Shown here in pieces: positions 4,776 to 6,158 of a stretch of DNA of 6,158 nucleotides. A program made the translations under genes and the position numbers. The first letter of the stretch is position 1; each line of letters starts with the position of its first letter. The stretch comes from Chloroflexota bacterium. GTDB taxonomy: Bacteria > Chloroflexota > Dehalococcoidia > Lucifugimonadales > Lucifugimonadaceae. The notes below the pieces were generated by a model. It ran no database searches. It saw nothing but the letters and a program-made list of their open reading frames with translations, and was not told where the DNA came from. The stretch spans positions 1 through 6,158 of the forward strand of contig PAOV01000007.1 in assembly GCA_002708145.1 (NCBI GenBank), given 5' to 3'.

Positions 4776-6158
4776 TTATGATTTATAAAGATCCATTATT
4801 CTTCCAGGTTTTACAGGAAGATCGAAGTGCCTTTTTCCTGTTGCTTCCTTTACAGCTAATGCTGCAGCAGCAAGTGGAGGGGCTAGAGTAACTTCACCAA
4901 CTCCTCTAACACCAAAAGGGTGTAGTGGATTTGGAACTTCTACCATTATTGCGTCAATCATAGGCATATCTAATGAGGTTGGCATTCTATAATCAAGGTA
5001 TGATTTATTTGCCATCACACCATCTTCGGTAATGAAGTATTCTTCATTTAGAGCCCATCCTAATCCTTGGACTACTCCTCCTTGAATTTGACCTTCGCAG
5101 TACTTTGGATAAACAGCAGTTCCAACATCTTGAACTGCAGTATATCTTATAACATCTGTTTTACCTGTTTCTAGATCCACTTCAAGATCACAAATATGAG
5201 CACCAAAAGCATTCCCTGCAGAATCAAGATTAACAGATGCTGTTGATGTTGCTGGCCCACCAGATGGATCTAATTTTCCGGCTAAGTCTTGAATATGAAT
5301 AGATTCACTTTCAAATGAAAAAGTCCCTTTTGAAAAATTAATTTGGTCTACATTAGCTTCCCAGATAATGGATAATCTATTTTTTAGCTCTTCTACCAAT
5401 TTTTGCGCAGCATTATATGCCGCAAGGCCTGTTGCATAAGTAGTTCTAGATCCTCCAGTAACACCGGTAAAACCGATACTATCGGTATCCGGTACGCTTG
5501 GATGAAAGTCTTCAACCGGTATTCCTAATACTTCCGCTGCTTGCATAGATATAGAAGTTCTTGTTCCCCCGATATCTGCAGAACCTTCGTTCAATGTGAC
5601 CTTACCATCATCATTAAGCATTAAGTCGCAAGTTGATTTACCGCCTCCATTCATCCAATATCCTGTAGCAAGTCCTCTGCCCCTAGCTTTTCCTTTAGGA
5701 GCTTCTCCTAAGGGAGAGTTCCAGTGCTCAGAACTTTTAACTGCTTCTAAACATTCTTCTAAACCAATTCGTATAAATTTAACTCCATCACCTCTTCTTG
5801 TACCTTCTTTACTGGCATTATCAATTCTAAATTGTAATTTATCTATTGATAATTTTTCGCAAATTTCATCAATTACTGATTCAATAGCAAATGAAACTTG
5901 GGGAGAACCTGGAGCTCTGTAAGCTGCAGATTTTGGCTTATTAACTAAAATATCATATCCAGTGATTTTTGAATTAGTAAGATTATAGCAAGCAAAAACA
6001 CATATACTACCAGCCGTAACAGCAGATCCAGGATATCCTCCTGATTCAAACATTATATCGGTCTCGGCAGCAGTAATTTTTCCGTTTTTATTTGCACCTA
6101 TTTTCATTCTAACTTTACCGCCGGGAGCTGGTCCAGTAGCTTCAAATACTGAAGATCG
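4776..6158 (-). CDS. Xanthine-dehydrogenase-family molybdopterin-binding subunit, C-terminal part
   Basis: The frame stays open to the window edge (first codon 6158-6156), giving 460 residues. The Met at 6107 is internal, since the residues before it (ending GPAPGGKVRMKIG) continue the domain. About 40% of a typical ~770-residue large subunit is missing at the N-terminus. Visible marks are AYRAPGSPQ (79-87 of the fragment), the loop over the molybdenum site; GGSRTTYATG (235-244); the cofactor segment EGQIQGGVVQGLGWAL (355-370); and GVRGVGEVTLAPP (416-428), whose Glu422 matches the catalytic Glu that activates the Mo-OH group. The loop is not the AYxCSFR of form I CO dehydrogenase nor the AYRGAGR of form II, so CO oxidation is unlikely; the substrate is unknown. 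Such subunits hydroxylate purines, aldehydes or N-heterocycles with separate FAD and 2Fe-2S partners, which are not visible here. It is followed after six bases by the MoaD-like gene. Confidence 0.9.
   Translation of the reverse strand, partial: RSSVFEATGPAPGGKVRMKIGANKNGKITAAETDIMFESGGYPGSAVTAGSICVFACYNLTNSKITGYDILVNKPKSAAYRAPGSPQVSFAIESVIDEICEKLSIDKLQFRIDNASKEGTRRGDGVKFIRIGLEECLEAVKSSEHWNSPLGEAPKGKARGRGLATGYWMNGGGKSTCDLMLNDDGKVTLNEGSADIGGTRTSISMQAAEVLGIPVEDFHPSVPDTDSIGFTGVTGGSRTTYATGLAAYNAAQKLVEELKNRLSIIWEANVDQINFSKGTFSFESESIHIQDLAGKLDPSGGPATSTASVNLDSAGNAFGAHICDLEVDLETGKTDVIRYTAVQDVGTAVYPKYCEGQIQGGVVQGLGWALNEEYFITEDGVMANKSYLDYRMPTSLDMPMIDAIMVEVPNPLHPFGVRGVGEVTLAPPLAAAALAVKEATGKRHFDLPVKPGRIMDLYKS
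5463..5493. repeat. Nested imperfect inverted repeat inside the molybdopterin-subunit gene
   Basis: ACCGATA (5472-5478) and TATCGGT (5480-5486) are separated by one base. They are flanked by ACCGG (5463-5467) and CCGGT (5489-5493), with a small unequal internal loop. The region encodes D-T-D-S-I-G-F-T-G, whose repeated GAT/ACC/GGT codons may produce it by chance. Confidence 0.35.
5691..5715. repeat. Stem-loop-forming inverted repeat inside the molybdopterin-subunit gene
   Basis: TTAGGAG (5695-5701), spacer CTT, CTCCTAA (5705-5711) form a perfect 7-bp stem. After one G-U pair (plus strand) or mismatch (minus strand), three more pairs follow. It lies over codons for S-P-L-G-E-A-P-K-G. There is no T-tract, so it is not a terminator. 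Confidence 0.4.

Noticed and set aside
4646..4891. 81-residue plus-strand open frame
   Set aside because: Runs antisense across the MoaD-like gene and the end of the molybdopterin subunit; composition is that of a shadow frame.
2126..5715. Scattered AAGGGAGA/TCTCCCTT octamers as a repeat family
   Set aside because: The few copies sit in unrelated codon contexts with no fixed spacing or longer shared sequence.
5596..5922. 108-residue plus-strand open frame
   Set aside because: Antisense to the conserved molybdopterin-binding domain, with Pro/Ser/Leu-rich shadow composition.
6105..6107. ATG as start of the molybdopterin-binding subunit
   Set aside because: The frame continues open upstream to 6158 with family-like sequence, so this Met is internal to a gene cut by the window edge.

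Overview
The window is AT-rich (roughly one third G+C by eye) and almost entirely coding. Eight genes lie in two converging operons, and the only bases outside a gene are 4770-4775. Neighbouring genes on the same strand overlap by 1, 1, 11, 1, 4 and 4 bases. This packing and base composition suggest a streamlined free-living bacterium, perhaps marine. A lineage such as SAR202 Chloroflexota would fit the molybdenum-hydroxylase gene, but nothing here proves taxonomy.

Plus strand, 1-2117: the 3' end of hflK, a complete hflC, and a lipoprotein with a divergent M23 (LytM-type) peptidase fold. HflK and HflC form the SPFH membrane complex that surrounds and restrains the FtsH protease, so this operon looks like envelope quality control plus a cell-wall-related factor. 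It ends in a weak AT-only hairpin with a T-tract (2116-2145), which lies inside the last codons of the opposing gene.

Minus strand, 6158 down to 2114, in order of transcription: the C-terminal 460 residues of a xanthine-dehydrogenase-family molybdopterin-binding subunit; a small MoaD/ThiS-family sulfur carrier with the unusual ending Gly-Gly-Ile-Tyr; folE (GTP cyclohydrolase I); a FolM/PTR1-like pteridine reductase; a dihydroneopterin aldolase/epimerase (FolB, with FolX-like features); and a sugar-1-phosphate nucleotidyltransferase. FolE, the FolM-like and the FolB/FolX-like proteins make a plausible path from GTP to a reduced pterin (tetrahydromonapterin or folate precursors). The two genes before them belong to molybdopterin use or synthesis, so most of the operon has a pterin theme.

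The most notable points are the pterin/molybdopterin operon itself, the GG-IY tail on the sulfur carrier, the altered metal and catalytic residues in the M23 lipoprotein, and the repeated use of GGAGGA (Gly-Gly) codons at the end of one gene as the Shine-Dalgarno site of the next. No RNA gene, mobile element, CRISPR array or standalone promoter was seen.
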